Shown: positions 1 to 12,302 of the stretch, in pieces
Numbering within the stretch: the stretch's first letter is position 1
Layout of the letters: each line of letters begins with the position of its first letter
Assembly: GCA_036365455.1 (NCBI GenBank)
Contig: JAWQUS010000001.1
Location: forward strand, 22,795,001-22,859,000
Origin: Macrosoma leucophasiata
Taxonomy: Eukaryota > Arthropoda > Insecta > Lepidoptera > Hedylidae
Reading direction: 5' to 3'
DNA: 64,000 nt
Notes under the pieces: model-generated
Told to the model about the DNA's origin: nothing
The model's input: the letters and a program-made list of their open reading frames with translations, nothing else
Databases searched by the model: none
Position numbers and translations under genes: made by a program

Positions 1-962
1 ATAGATTTCCCTTTTGACACACAAAAACTGGCTTTAAGGTATTAATCTCAAAGGAAATCTACCATAAAACCAAATCATTGATGTGCTAAATATTCTGACA
101 TACAAATATACGAGTATCTACATAATGTCCTTAACCGAACTGTATCACGAAGCGGTACTCACTCCTAACACAATAACGGGATCATCCAAAAAACTGGCAC
201 AACTAGGAAGTTTCCCTTTTATGAGTAACCTGTTGTAACGGTAACAACTTCTGTACAATTAGAGGATTCTAGCGGCAAAAAAATGGTTTCTCTAGAACTA
301 GCTGAAGCTTATGGTCATAGGAATTGCATGTCTACTCATTGCTAGCCTGAATAGTTCGAGCGTTATCAGGCAATACTGTTATCTAGCTCTTTTATAGCCA
401 TCGAGACGAGACATGTTTATGATGAAATGTGCTAAGAAAAATCTGAACAGGACGCTCGTGTCTTATTTTAGGGCCGTTTTATATCTACACTTATTCAATA
501 GGTACTGGCTGTGTCTGCGACTTCGTCCTCGTGATAATTTATGATTGTTCAGTATCTACCCAGACGAAGTCGTGGGCGCAGCTTGTATAAAAGTAGCCTA
601 AGTTACTCCTTATTACATAAGTTATCTGCCAGTGAAAGTCCCGTCAAAATCGATCCCGCCGTTCCCGAGATTAGCGTGAACAAACAGACAGACAGACTTG
701 TAAAAAACATTGACAAAAATTGTAAAAAAAATTGTTTTGGTATATGTACCGTGCATTACCGATTTTTACTAAATGCATACATATGCATTTAGTAAAAAGC
801 GGTTATTTTAATATTACAAATAGACACTCCCATTTTATTTATTTGTTTAAATGTACTTATAGATTATAAAAAGCTTAAGTTAGTAACTGTGTTTGTTAGT
901 TTCTAGGGGCTAATCTTCGGAAATAATGAACCAATCGTGTGAAAATTCTATCACCATTAAAC
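1..962. other. No gene recognised
   Basis: AT-rich DNA without a convincing reading frame. The only structure noted is a near-perfect hairpin at 764-799 (17-bp arms, ctaaatgcata, 2-base loop). Confidence 0.5.
764..799. repeat. Short perfect hairpin
   Basis: Arms of 17 bp reading tttttactaaatgcata and its complement, separated by 2 bases. It may be a relic of a small foldback element. Confidence 0.7.
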
Positions 963-973
963 TACACTATTTA

Positions 974-1282
974 ACGTAACTTCACGCCTGTAATCCCCGA
1001 AGGGGTAGGCAGAGGTAAATGCATGCATTCAAGCATACATGCAAACACCCACGATTCGCCGGTTACGTTTTGGCCCATGTAACAGGTGGCGAGCCTGTTG
1101 ACATCTCCGGGCACATTACCAAACTTTGAGGTACTGGGAAATTTCCAGGAAATGGAAAAATCCCAATAGAACCAGAGATAAAGGCTTTTTCACCATTATC
1201 TCTGATAACCCCCTACCCGGGAATCGAACCCAGGACCTCAGCGTAGTAGTAGTGGCCTGCTACCACTAGGCTACCGAGGCAG
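974..1282 (-). mobile_element. tRNA-derived SINE (family A) with 11-bp target duplication
   Basis: On the minus strand the element begins tgcctcggtagcctagtgg (A box) and has ggttcgattccc (B box), the RNA polymerase III promoter of a tRNA-like head. A body follows that recurs at 25114-25424 and 62232-62519. The repeat tacactattta flanks it at 963-973 and 1283-1293. It looks intact. Confidence 0.85.
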
Positions 1283-1618
1283 TACACTATTTAGGAGTGC
1301 TATAAGGTTATATTTTATTTCGCTAGAGTTTTATAGGTGAGATTATTGTGAATTCTCTCTGCGTGTTACATTTGAAATGTGTAAGTAACAAGAAACTAGT
1401 TAATAATGCATCTATTAGCATGAATAATTAATATTAAAATTAATTCCAAGGATATACGATGTGCGTGTCTACTAAAGATTCTCATTTCCTACAATTAAAA
1501 CTTGGTCTTCACTTCTTATCTTTGCAGTTAAATTAATGAAATAGATCAATATGCAGTTGTTGATTGCTATATTGCAAATAGTGTTTCGAATCGTGTATCA
1601 TTGTTACAAAATACAGAT

Positions 1619-1700
1619 AAAAAAAAACCGGTGTAGTGCGTGTCGGGACACGTGCAGTGTAGGGTTCCGTAGTTTTTAGGTTTGTTTAATGTAATGAAAA
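1619..1700 (-). repeat. Tail of a dispersed 'agggttccgta' repeat
   Basis: Reversed, this reads aggg-type sequence ending in cacg-rich bases and ccggttttt, like the right ends at 13340-13402 and 20100-20153. Only this end is clear; the rest up to about 2250 is AT-rich and diverged. Confidence 0.4.
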
Positions 1701-2250
1701 AAATATATAAATATTTTCTATGGAGTTGTTCAAAAATTTCGAGTATTACATTTGGTCGACTATTACTCGCAAACTTTTAAAGCCAACTTAGGTGTGATAG
1801 TTTTCCTTTTAATTTCGTTATATGTAGCTACTATTGCCGTAACGTTTGAATTTCTAAGAACAACCGTTTAGTTGGTAGAGGGGGGACACTTGACTCTAAC
1901 CAAAAATTGGCACTTTAAAGCTTAATAAGTCACGAACAGTTGACTAAATCTAAAAATTAAAAATTTTAGCACACCTCTATCATTTTTGAAAGATATATCC
2001 AACGATATGCCACGCTATATAGAAATCGAAAAATTAAGGAAAAGGAAAATTTTAACATTTCATAATTTCAGTCGAAATACGTTCACTGCTGGACAGAAGG
2101 CTTCTCTTCTCACTCGGTCCTGGGCCGCCCTAATTCAGCGATTGCCTGCAACTTTCACCAGGTCAACAGTCCACCTCGTGTAGGGCCTGTCGACCTTCGT
2201 CTTCTTGTTAAGATTTCTTTAACTTCTGATCAAATTTCAGAGCCTTAATA

Positions 2251-3814
2251 AAGACAAACAATTTCAGATTTTCCATTGTAAAAATTTAGTTGCTCAATAA
2301 TTTTCTATCTTTTTCTAGCAATTTGCTATTCAAATTGTTGAGCAACTTTAATGTTGCTGTAATTTATGTTTAATAAATTTTGCCGCTCCTGTATCCTTAA
2401 TAGTTAAATTGATTATAAAATTAATAAATTATCATTTATATCGGAATATGGTTAACGTTCATTTGTAACTAAAGCTGTAATTCATAGCTTTATAATGTTT
2501 ATAAATATGAAAATATCGCGAATGGAATAACTCTTGAGCGTCATAAAAAAGATTCCATTAACCCAAATATCTGACTGTAATCGTCTTAAATTGTTCACTT
2601 CTTAAAAACTCAAATGTCAACCGCGACACCTTTTAAGGCGTGAAGATCCATCTTTTGAATTTCGAGTGCGGGCAAAACTGCGTATGCGCATGTAACGGAA
2701 CTGACGTATTTGTCAGGTTGATGCGACGTTGTATTGAGAATCAGACCTAATTTATAGTTGTTATTTTTATGAATATCTAATTTAACATTTCATTATATAA
2801 ATATAGTTGATGTCAAGAACGGTAGAGTATTTACTTACAAATGATTTCTAACGGAAATCTCTACCGTATATATGAGCGGCAATCAGATGTTGAAACCTTA
2901 TTTAGTTTTGATTTCAACATATGTCAATCACGATTTGCTCTTAAGTTTTTAACCGAAGACTTCGGGCTTAATTGTAAGAAAATGCTGTCAATTGTCACCG
3001 AAATATTTTTTCAAATGTTGATTAAAATAAGATATGTATAGTTCTTTTATTTTGTCATAAAAATGGTCATACTCGTCATCAACTTTGACGTTTAGAATCT
3101 TTTGTCAGAATAGATAAATCTATTCCTTGGCAATCCGTGGTAATTATAGTTTAACAAGAACATAATCATTTAATCATGCTATATTATATCACCGCTGTGG
3201 TTCTCTTGAGCTCTGCCACTGGAAATATACAAACAATAGGTACCTACTGAAATTTTGAACATGGTAAAGCAATAAGTGTGTAGAAAATACCTATATGCGA
3301 CGTGCGCACATAGGTATTATGCGGTGTTTAAACCACCAGATTAGCATTAGCATTGCATAAATACTTCAAAAGGCATTAATTTTTCCTTTTTCCATAAAAA
3401 ACATGCATTTCATGCGAACATAAGATTGAAAGATAAAGAACAAAATTTATTAATAATCAGTCAATAATTCAATAAAATTATATTTGCGGTTACATTATTC
3501 ATTTAATGATTCCTTTTTGGTTCCTTAAATAAGCTTAGCAAAGGAATATTTTGTTAAGATTCAATCACACGTACCGTTTTTAGATTCAACTTGAGTCTAG
3601 TTTTTACATACCACCTTATATGTTTGGTCTCATTCACTAATGTGCGCATACGCAGCGCTGCCATATAAAGCGGGCGTCCAGCGTTACTTTTTCTTGGTGG
3701 GATTCTCGAAAATTAACAGCATCAGATAGCGGTATACGCAGGAGTTCCGTGTTATGATCACTGTGCTGCTTGAAATGTGGACCATCCACTCCAAGGTAAC
3801 TTTTTCTTTGTTTT
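2251..3814. other. No gene recognised
   Basis: AT-rich sequence without supported coding. A TATAAA near 3663, followed by a short ATG frame running into a gtaact at 3797, is the only promoter-like feature. Confidence 0.4.
3660..3796 (+). promoter_or_regulatory. Weak candidate TATA promoter with short first exon
   Basis: TATAAA occurs in ccatataaagcgggcg. About 90 bases later an ATG opens 14 codons (MITVLLEMWTIHSK) that reach a gtaact donor-like site. No continuing exon was identified, so this is only a candidate. Confidence 0.15.
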
Positions 3815-4197
3815 TTATATTATTTCGCATTAACACATGCTTGTGAAATATATTTTATTTTTAAAGAAAAATGGAAAGAAAAATTTGACTTCAAGCGAGG
3901 CTCGAACTCGCGACCTACTGGGAATCTAGTCCAGCCGCTCTTCCAATTGAGCTACTGAAGCCCTGCCCGATTTGTCAAATCTTTCAACTGCCTAACTAGC
4001 ATAGTTGGTAATAGATGGCGCTGCTGCTACCATAAAGCAATGCAATAGATGTGAAGGAAAGATTTGACAAATCGGGCAGGGCTTCAGTAGCTCAATTGGA
4101 AGAGCGGCTGGACTAGATTCCCAGTAGGTCGCGAGTACGAGCCTCGCTTGAAGTCAAATTTTTCTTTCCATTTTTCTTTAAAAATAAAATATAACTT
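3815..4197. mobile_element. Foldback element with a tRNA-like sequence in each arm
   Basis: Arms at about 3851-3989 and 4054-4192 are inverted copies. Each contains a tRNA-like segment (plus-strand copy 4079-4153) with A box tagctcaattgg, a T-arm-like gcgag/ctcgc stem and an acceptor-like ACTTCAG/CTGAAGT pairing. The spacer includes agatggcgctgctgctacc. Related copies lie at 11876-12232, 42445-42645, 52745-52945 and around 58170-58805. Confidence 0.8.
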
Positions 4198-5043
4198 TTT
4201 CTTTACCTGGTCTTTTCATCGTAAACTATATTGTTGGTTATCGTAAGTCTTTTGGAATAAAAATATATTAGATGGTTACTGCGACTGAGTCGCTTTATAA
4301 TATAGAACAAAGTCGCTAGTATTTTCTCTAGATATGACAAATAAAACGAATCTTTTACTGCAGAGCACACTATTATACCTTACATACTGTAATAGACTAC
4401 GCTGTCTTAGAAGATATGAATGTGTGAATATATATCTTCATTCCGAGTCCCTTACGAGACAGACAGAGAGCATGAAGTTTAAAAAAATCCAGTTCGTAAA
4501 CGCCTCTCATGTCTCTTTAAATTTATGACTCTTTTCATACAGTTAGTAGTAAGTACACGACCAATTTGATCAATGTTAGGTATTGGAATTTCAGGGAAAT
4601 TTACATTCTTAAAAAAATCCAATCCATAAAATGTAGTGCCACTCGCTCATTCGACATTCTTTCCACATGCCCCAACTGTCGGAGCACACCTTTTTCATTT
4701 TAACACTGATACTTGATTAATTAGTACCGGTAGTATACATTTTAATCTAATTTTAAATGTTTCCATATCAGATTTGACACGGGACAAGCTCCATGTTTCC
4801 GTGTTGCAATCATATGAATTAAATAACATTTAACTGAAACAAGTCATAACCATAAAAACAAACTGGAACAACTCAATAATGAGGCCGTAAATCAAAGGGA
4901 ATGGAAGTTGCGCAAGAGCATCGTTTTCCAACAATTGACAGCACACACTGACCCACATTAGATCTATGAATAGTTCGCTTGGGATGTCTTCAGATTGTGG
5001 TAATGCCCTATAAAACAGTCTCGTGTGTTGTGGAAAAAGTGCA
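4198..5043. other. No gene recognised
   Basis: AT-rich sequence with no repeat that I could match elsewhere in the window. Confidence 0.4.
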
Positions 5044-5272
5044 TTTTTTATATCATGAAGTAACAAAAAGCATAGTTTACATTGATGGTAAGTAACTACT
5101 GTAAAACTGTAGCCTATAAACATCTACATGAAACCAGAGATTTCAATGAAGATGCGTTGCTTCGCCTGAAGTCTAAGGGCGAGATTCACAGACCGCACTA
5201 CGACTTTACTTTCGAGTAAAGTACGCTTCGAACTGTCATAAACCATACATTACCATCTGACCACAACATGAT
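5044..5272 (-). mobile_element. Retroposon R, degraded copy
   Basis: It matches the common retroposon in part (cagcctataaacatc, gatgcgttgc, accatctgacc) but is strongly diverged. An intact minus-strand copy follows immediately. Confidence 0.55.
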
Positions 5273-5282
5273 AGTTTATATT

Positions 5283-5572
5283 TTTTATGTAATAGAAGTG
5301 GCAAACAAGCATGCAGTTCACATTGATGTTAAGTGATGACTGCAGCCTATAGACACCCAAACAAAGACCAAGGTTAAATTGCAGATGCGTTACCACTCCT
5401 GAGGCCTAAGGTGTTATGCCTCTGTGCCGGAAATTACAGGGAAATTACGTACATTACCACCTGACCGAAACACGATAGTGCTGAACACTACAATTTAGCG
5501 GCAAGTAAATTAGGTAATGCAGTGGTGCCTACGTCTGCGAGCTCCATCACTGGAGCTCTACCAACAGTAAAA
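5283..5572 (-). mobile_element. Retroposon R, near full-length copy
   Basis: This is one of about 25 copies of a roughly 290-bp element. In sense it starts actggtggtagagctcc, has ggcataacacctta in the middle and ends gccacttccattacat plus an A run. It looks like a SINE or a LINE-tail derivative. The head has an A-box-like ggtagagctcc, but no clear B box was seen. Confidence 0.8.
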
Positions 5573-6084
5573 TACATACAGATATGGTTGAACGTTAGTA
5601 ATTTACCTAATCCATTTGTCGCTTATCATTTATGGCCTTCCTCACCTACGCCCGCGAGCTCCGAACGGTAACGATATGTGTCACATTCTCATCCTGATTA
5701 TAACCACAGTATAAGAAAAACATAATTTAAAACGTTCTTAGACTGTGCTATAAAGTAATTTTATCTTGAGCAATTTTAAGAAAATACATATATTCACATT
5801 TCAATCGACATCAGTTTTAATCACCCATGAACTAAAATCTCAGAAAAGAATTCATCATAGAAACTTCCTGGCGGTTTTCCTAGGTCTTTCCATGGTTAGT
5901 GTTACAGTATTTAGAAGAACTGTCATTACGCTTAATGATATGGAATTCTAGTTTCAAAAAGAATATCATGAGCCAATTCTACTTCCTCATTTTCTTAACT
6001 GCGGGTTGCAGAGATCTCTATAGGAAATTTTCTTTTCACTTATCATAAATTTAAATAATCATATCGAATGAGCGAATTACTAAA

Positions 6085-6305
6085 CAGATATACAATGCGA
6101 ATGTGGATGGTTGCAGAGGCCCAGGAAGACCAAGACTGACCTACCAAATAGGTCGAGTTCTGTCTGATAGTGCGGTCAAAAGTCTTAGGAATCGGCGTGC
6201 ATGTATGAAGAAAACGATGAAGGTTGATGAAGCACGAGAGGTATGTCAGGACCGGGATATCTGGCGCTCTACACTCTCTGCCTACTAACTGGCGTGAAGA
6301 TACAT
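6085..6305 (+). pseudogene. LINE reverse-transcriptase C-terminal fragment
   Basis: It encodes GRPRLTYQIGRVLSD, then a stretch ending AREVCQDRDIWRS, in the style of the end of LINE polyproteins. A second copy lies at 26361-26575 with the same order. It is flanked by non-coding DNA and lacks the catalytic core. Confidence 0.5.
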
Positions 6306-8257
6306 ACATATAATCATATTTTGTTTAAATTCTTAGAATACCACACACTTTCACGGTAGCAGTGGTATTATCTTCGTCCCTAAGAACCGTTAAATTGTCG
6401 AACAAAGATAATTTTGTCAAAAGCCATTTCACTACAATGTGTGACCTATTTGGGTGTCAAACAGTGACAACGAACAAAGCCGCCTCGTCACAAGTGTTGT
6501 AAATCAGCCAACAATATTCACCTCTTAGCGGTTCGGTCCTAAATATTGTTTGACAGGTTTCCTGGTCGTGATTTTGTAATAATGTCTATTATCTACGGCT
6601 AACAGAGATATTATAAATGTTTATTTGTTTATAAAATTAAGGCATTGTAGCATTAATAGCAATTTTTAGTATAAGGTACTAAATATTGCTATTAAGGTGC
6701 TAAAGGTACTGAAGGTACTAAAGCAGTAAATTAGTTCTTTAGATAAAATAATACAAAATACCAAAATGAAGTGAAAAGAAAGCATAGCTTCTGTAGTATA
6801 ATTTCCACTGTAGCAAAAAGTTTAAATTTAATAGAACTGAAATGGATTTTGAAAGAAAATTGCTACAGAAATAGTTAATGATTCCGAAATATATATAGAA
6901 AGAAAGAAAAGAAAATATTATAACGCTAATTAGATGATTTAGCAGATCATTAGTAATTTTGAAGAAAAAATTGCGGCTACTGGGCCTCTGCTCAACTATT
7001 CACGAATAAATAAAACATATTTTTTGGTTTTCACAAGTTAAATAAAGCTAACACAAGTTAATTAAATTACGCAGCGGCAGCACAATAAACTGGCATCTAA
7101 AATCGATAATGCGCTTGCGCCGGCGTTTTTCACGCAACTTGAGTGCAATGCTATGTACCGCGCTCATGGCACACGATTTATGTTATGGATGTTATTCGTT
7201 GTCTATAGAATGATGAGTGTTTTATGGAGTTGACTTATGGGTAACAAAACTGCTGCACTTACCGGTAGTCAAATGCAAATCAATATAAAACTCTTCCGTT
7301 ACTGAGTGATAACAGACAACGAAACTCCCGGTCGTAGAAAGCTGAAATTTGGCATGTAAATTTCTTGGGAAATAATTTTGTATATCAATGGAAATAACGT
7401 AAAAATTACTGAAAATCGACGGAAACGTCGGTTCGATTTTTAAAAATCATTTTAGTTTAATATATGCGAGATAAATCCGAATACTTGTTTTATCTCAATA
7501 AGTCGGGCTCGTGAAAACCTAGGAACATACTATCCAAAAATGTTGTTTATTCCATTGCAATTGGAAAGTCTGTCCCTGGTTCTGTGCAACCCAAGAAACT
7601 AATTTCAAACCGGGCTAGTTTGATTACGTGAAACATTTTCTCTGTAAGGAAGTTCTGCGAGTTTTAGAATAAACTCATGCTCGTAATTCGTCGTTTCATT
7701 TTGGAGGACCAAATGATCCCCGATGTTCCCGTATATTAGAAAATTCGTATAGTAGAAAATTCTTATAGGCACCTTCAGTGACGCAGTGATAAAATGAATG
7801 AAATGGTATGTAATTCCAGCTTAAAGCATACCGAACGAAATTAACTCAGGTTTGTTTGACCAGGGTTTGTTTGACCACTTCGTGAAGGGCCACTTTTTTT
7901 TGTTCCTTTTCGCGAAATTTATTTGCAGACGCGTTGACTCAGAGCAACTCAGGTCAAATGACTCAGTCCCAGTCGTATTCCTGATGGCTGTATGGTCAAT
8001 TTAGTTAATTGTAATGCAAATTGAACATTTTAATGGTCTTTGTTCTTTGTTAAGATGCTGATGGAGACCTAAATTATTTTGGTCGCCACACAAATTGGAA
8101 TGACTAATAGGGCAATACTGAAATGACAGTCAATTTAAAGTGACGCTTTACAACTCATTCTATCGTAGGTAGTACATGTATGGCTAGCTACGGTATGTAT
8201 AGCCGAAGTGGTAGCCACAAGTAAATTAATACGTTCAAAATAAATATACATGGAATC
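6306..8257. other. No gene recognised
   Basis: AT-rich intergenic or intronic DNA with no repeat matched elsewhere and no supported coding region. Confidence 0.4.
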
Positions 8258-8412
8258 GCCCTCGATTTGCCAGTTACGTTCCTTTTTTGTCCCATGTGGC
8301 GAGCCTTTTACTAGTTTACGGGCACATTACCAAACGCCGAGGGTGGCACGGGGAAACTGGAAAAATCCCAATAGCACTAACCCTCGACCTGGGGATCCTG
8401 GCATAGTAGTAG
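8258..8412 (-). mobile_element. Partial SINE of family A
   Basis: It shares cagttacgtt, gtggcgagcc, gggcacattaccaaa and aaaaatcccaatag with the family A SINEs. Both ends are degraded and the tRNA-like head is mostly lost. Confidence 0.65.
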
Positions 8413-9200
8413 TGATTTTTTAAAATGTTTTTTTAGTATCGTTCAGACTCCTTTCTTCTAAATTCATTCCAAGCAAAGAGGCAAGTACTATATTAAAATA
8501 TCGTCCGTCGTCAGTTGTTGATGTAGCTCTAGTTTCAGTAATCGATACTCATCTCCTTTGGATGTAAAAGAAACAAAACATCTTCGATGCACACCAAGTA
8601 ACGTTCGGTCGTTAAAAATTGTTTGTTTATCGATTTTTTACGACCGACCGATCAATGGTCGTTAAGACGGTCAGAACGACCGCGGTGTCCCAAATGTGGT
8701 GAGTGTGTACCATCAATGTGTCAAGAGTGATTGGGATACAGAGATCTGGTGTATTTATAGCTTATATTTCAAATATTAAGTTAGTTGTGAAATTGTGTTT
8801 TCTTCTAATCTGCTGGGTTGTTCTGTGATGTTGTTCTGGATTTAGATGGATTACCCCTGGGGATGGCCATGTTGAATATAAATTTCACTTAATATTTTGG
8901 GTGCATACAAATCTAGGAAAATATTCGTATTAAAGAAAGACTAAAATAAACTCGAGTTACGGGCGTTCAAAAACACGGAAGAATCGTTTTGTGTAAAGGC
9001 ACGAGCTAAGCGAAGGCCCTTGCCCTTCGCTTAGCTCGTCTTGACGGGGGCACTGCCGTGCCCCTAAATGTGTCTGTTTGCACTAATCTGGACTGCATTG
9101 TACAATTATAAATATTACATAATACGTGTCGCGTCTTCGTCTTCTTCTTCATCGACGTCTTCTTGTTCTCGTGTCCTGTTACAATAATTTCTTCTTGTGA
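8413..9200. other. No gene recognised
   Basis: It includes a hairpin around 8998-9041 (cgagctaagcgaagg and its complement) of unknown origin and otherwise AT-rich DNA. Confidence 0.4.
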
Positions 9201-9204
9201 AACT

Positions 9205-9415
9205 TCCATCTTACGGTCTGCCCGAGAGGCTATGCAACTGGACAGCCAGCTTTCTGTCTGAGCGTTTCATATAGGTCTTGGTTGACGGTCAGTGTTCAGA
9301 CAGACTACCTATCAACGCTGGTATGCTACAAGGCTCTGTGCTATTTTCCACGCTTTTTCTTCTGCATATCAATGAAATGTTGGAGCAAAACTCCAGTATT
9401 CGCATCCAGCGGAAA
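9205..9415 (+). pseudogene. LINE reverse-transcriptase fragment (CR1/jockey-like)
   Basis: One frame reads LCNWTASFLSERFI, a TAG stop at 9274, then VLVDGQCSDRLPINAG, MLQGSV and TLFLLHINEMLE. This is the conserved block around the reverse-transcriptase PQG motif. The stop and the Met-Leu-Gln in place of PxG-type residues show it is dead. Confidence 0.7.
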
Positions 9416-9429
9416 GTAGAAACTGAAGG

Positions 9430-10029
9430 AGCATGAACCTAAAATCATTCGCCAGTTGCTTTGATAACACCTATCCACCGTTGGACCAATATACCCCAAA
9501 GAAAAAATCAAGATCCCTAGTACTTATATCACAATATCTCATGTCATTAATATATCTAACGAATTGCCCTGCCTTGCACCTGGACTTAAGTAGGTACATA
9601 ATGCCTGCTGAAACTCAGTTTTAAATGATTACGTGAGACTAACCACACCCTAATTACAACGAATTAGTTGAGAGAGATTTTCTTTGAAAATTATACGTAA
9701 ATACGACCTCACTCGCCAGATGGCTCTGTTTTCTGTGACGCTTGTCTCGTTTGTTTATTTGTTATTAAGTTTAACGCGTCGCGTGCGCACATGTAACTGT
9801 TTCTCTTCGATTTAACTTTGAAGAATAGGGTTGTTGATTCAAAGGGTTATTTATTTTAGCAGTATTTTGTTATGTCATATAAGTGACAAGGACGCTCACA
9901 GTAACCATGAATGTGCAGCACGACCACTATAAGGTACCTATAGAAAATAAAGATCTGGTCGCAGTGCAGATGTGATATGTTATTCCTATGGCCTATTCTG
10001 CCACAAAAATATCGATAGTCAAAAATGTA
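9430..10029. other. No gene recognised
   Basis: AT-rich sequence without coding signal or matched repeats. Confidence 0.4.
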
Positions 10030-10388
10030 TATCCGATCCGACCTCCAGACCAAATTTCGGCCACGGCGGCCAATCTCAACGGAGACTAGCCAACTGCGCG
10101 GGAGATATTATAGTACACAAGTGTATGCGCAAACACAGGTACATTCTCTATTCCCTCACTCTCATAGTCCGATGGGACGGTAATCCGACACGACCGGAGA
10201 GAGATCGGGCGCAGGACCGACGGCTTTTACATGCTCTCCGAGGCACGGGTACCAGACCCCAGGCTACTATTAGGAATTTTCTCACAGAATAGATTTCCCA
10301 CCCAATAATAGATTTTCTAGAACCGGGAATCGAACCCGGGACCTCAGGCTTCACCATCGCGATTGCGATCATTGGGCCAACGAGGCAA
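10030..10388 (-). mobile_element. tRNA-derived SINE (family C)
   Basis: On the minus strand the head reads ttgcctcgttggcccaatga and then gggttcgattcccgg, A-box and B-box-like. A body follows with cggagagcatgtaaaagcc and tggccgccgtggccg. It has the order of a tRNA-derived SINE. No other copy was found in the window. Confidence 0.65.
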
Positions 10389-10498
10389 TCTATGAGGACT
10401 ACAAGGGAACTAGCACCAGTATAAGTAATCCTTGACATAGCTTTTCAAAATATAAAGGCTTAAATTCTTAAATCGTTTACTGCGATACTATGAGCCCC

Positions 10499-10800
10499 AT
10501 AGAGCAACACCGGAGGGGAGTAGCCATATGCAGGCTTTCCCCTCTGTCAAAGTATAAGCCCAAATGGGCCTATACCTGTCGCCTAGATGTACTGTGTGTA
10601 TATGTGTGCGTGAAATTGTTTCTGTATTTTGTTAAAGTCAAGGTGTGAGTTTCGTAGTAATAGACGAATTTTGTAAAAATGCACGCATACAAAAAACGCT
10701 TTCCTCCCCGCAAGAAATGACAGACTGTTTTGCATCGGTAATAAACGCTATGGCTACTCCCCTCCGGTCCGCCGCGTCCGGTGGCCCGTGTTGCTCTATG
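10499..10800. mobile_element. Foldback MITE-like element
   Basis: The left end agagcaacaccggaggggag (10501-10520, continuing tagccata) recurs inverted at 10749-10798, where about 20 extra bases (rich in cgg) interrupt the match. It has no coding content. Confidence 0.6.
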
Positions 10801-10857
10801 TATGCGCCCCTACAAAAATCTCTTTTTGCTCGATTTGATTATCCTTATACAGTCATT

Positions 10858-11365
10858 TTTTACTGGTGGTAGTTCCAGTGCAGGAGCTCGACGGCGCAGA
10901 CACCACCGCATTACCTTATCTATCTGCCGCTAAATGGTAGTGTTCAGTATTATCGTGTTCCGGTTAGATGGTACTCGTAATAACGAATTATTCCCAGTTG
11001 CCCCCGCGGCGATTGCCACCGGAGGCAAATGGAACTAACATAGAGCAAAACAACTTAAGTCTCAAGGGTGGCAACGCATCTGCATTTTGATTTCAGGGGG
11101 CCGACCGCCTAACTCAAATGCTTTCGTTTAGTTTTCGATATGACAACATCTTATCAGTTTCGTACCATCTCACTTTTTCCAGGAAGTGGTTTCCTTCGCT
11201 GGTATATACGTAAGAGCAAAATGTTTTAATAGGCGGTATACGAAACGGACAAGATAACGTCCTAAACGAAAGCATTTTCAGATAGGCGGTCGGCCCCCTG
11301 GTTTTTGTGTAGATGTCTATAGGCTGCAGTCATCACTTAACATCTACGTCAGCTGCACGCTTTAA
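10858..11365 (+). mobile_element. Retroposon R interrupted by a MITE
   Basis: The first part runs 10858-11094 (actggtggtagttccag to tgcattttgattt). It resumes at 11301 (gtttttgtgtagatgtctat) after the insert at 11095-11300. The split shows the MITE is younger. Confidence 0.75.
11095..11300. mobile_element. MITE with 'gggccgaccgcc' terminal inverted repeats
   Basis: The left end gggggccgaccgccta...aatgctttcgtttag is repeated inverted at the right end over about 36 bp. A second, right-truncated copy lies at 45779-45916. A related terminus, gcgaccgcc, occurs in the large palindrome at 29842-30184. Confidence 0.75.
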
Positions 11366-11875
11366 TTTTTTTTAATTCTAAATTTTAAAGAGGTCTTGTC
11401 CCACGACATGTCAACCCCATCGTAACCAATACTAACTTAAACCATAACTGATAATAATATAAGGAAATAGAAAGGAAAATGTTACTGGCGAGGAATTAAC
11501 TTACAAAATTCTTTTGCGATTTTTGCATTTCGATTTGCTAAAATTTCCTAGAGAAGGCCAACATTCAGGAAATTTCCTTCACTAGCAACATTATCTCATT
11601 TCTGTTCCGTACACACACCATCGGCAAATGTTGCACGTCTTCAATTTTGTTGTGCACTTCACAATTTGGTGATTCTTTCTTTTTCATCAAGAATGCAAAT
11701 TTTGCTGATGGATTGTGACCGGAACGTAATCTTAAAACTTACTTATCATAATTCCTATCGCTTGTATCATTGAACCACGGGACACGAGGAAGTTCACCCT
11801 GAATACTTTTGTAACAAATGCCTTTTTCTTTAGAAATACTATTGAAATGATTTGACCAATTCGTAGAACAATTGT

Positions 11876-12232
11876 TTTATATTATTTCGCATTAACACAT
11901 GCTGGTGAAATATATTTTATTTAAAGAAAAATGGAAAGAAAAATTTGACTTCAGGCGAGACTCGAACTCGCGGCCTACTGGGAATCTAGTCCAGCCGCTC
12001 TTCCAATTGAGCTACTGAAGTCCTGCCCGATTTGTCAAATCTTTCCTTCACTTATATTGCATTGCTTTATGGTAGCAGCAGCGCCATCTATTGCCGAACT
12101 ATGCTAGTTAGGCACTTACTTCAGTAGCTCAATTGGAAGAGCGGCTGGACTAGATTCCCAGTAGGCCGCGAATTCGAGTCTCGCCTGAAGTCAAATTTTT
12201 CTTTCCATTTTTCTTTAAATAAAAAGTTTATT
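11876..12232. mobile_element. Foldback element with tRNA-like arms, second copy
   Basis: The tRNA-like segments are at 11948-12021 (minus) and 12118-12192 (plus), with gccgcgagttcgagtctcgc-type T arms. The left flank tattatttcgcattaacac is the outer end seen in other copies. Confidence 0.8.
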
Positions 12233-12261
12233 TTAAATTTTGAAACATACTCTGTATAATC

Positions 12262-12302
12262 CGGTGTAAGCTGCATGCTTGTGTGCCACCTTCGATACAT
12301 AA
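12262..12302 (+). repeat. Retroposon R 3' fragment
   Basis: It contains aagctgcatgcttgtgtgcc followed by acct and a short A/T tail, matching the 3' end of retroposon R. Confidence 0.5.

Noticed and set aside
3660..3796. First exon of the integrin gene (TATA box, short ATG frame, donor-like gtaact)
   Set aside because: The 14 residues are not a convincing signal peptide, and no blade 1 exons follow before exon 1. It is kept only as a weak promoter candidate.
4079..4153. Possible true tRNA gene
   Set aside because: Acceptor and T arms pair, but the anticodon stem has an A-C mismatch and the loop size is uncertain. It recurs with mutations in foldback arms, so it is a tRNA-derived repeat.
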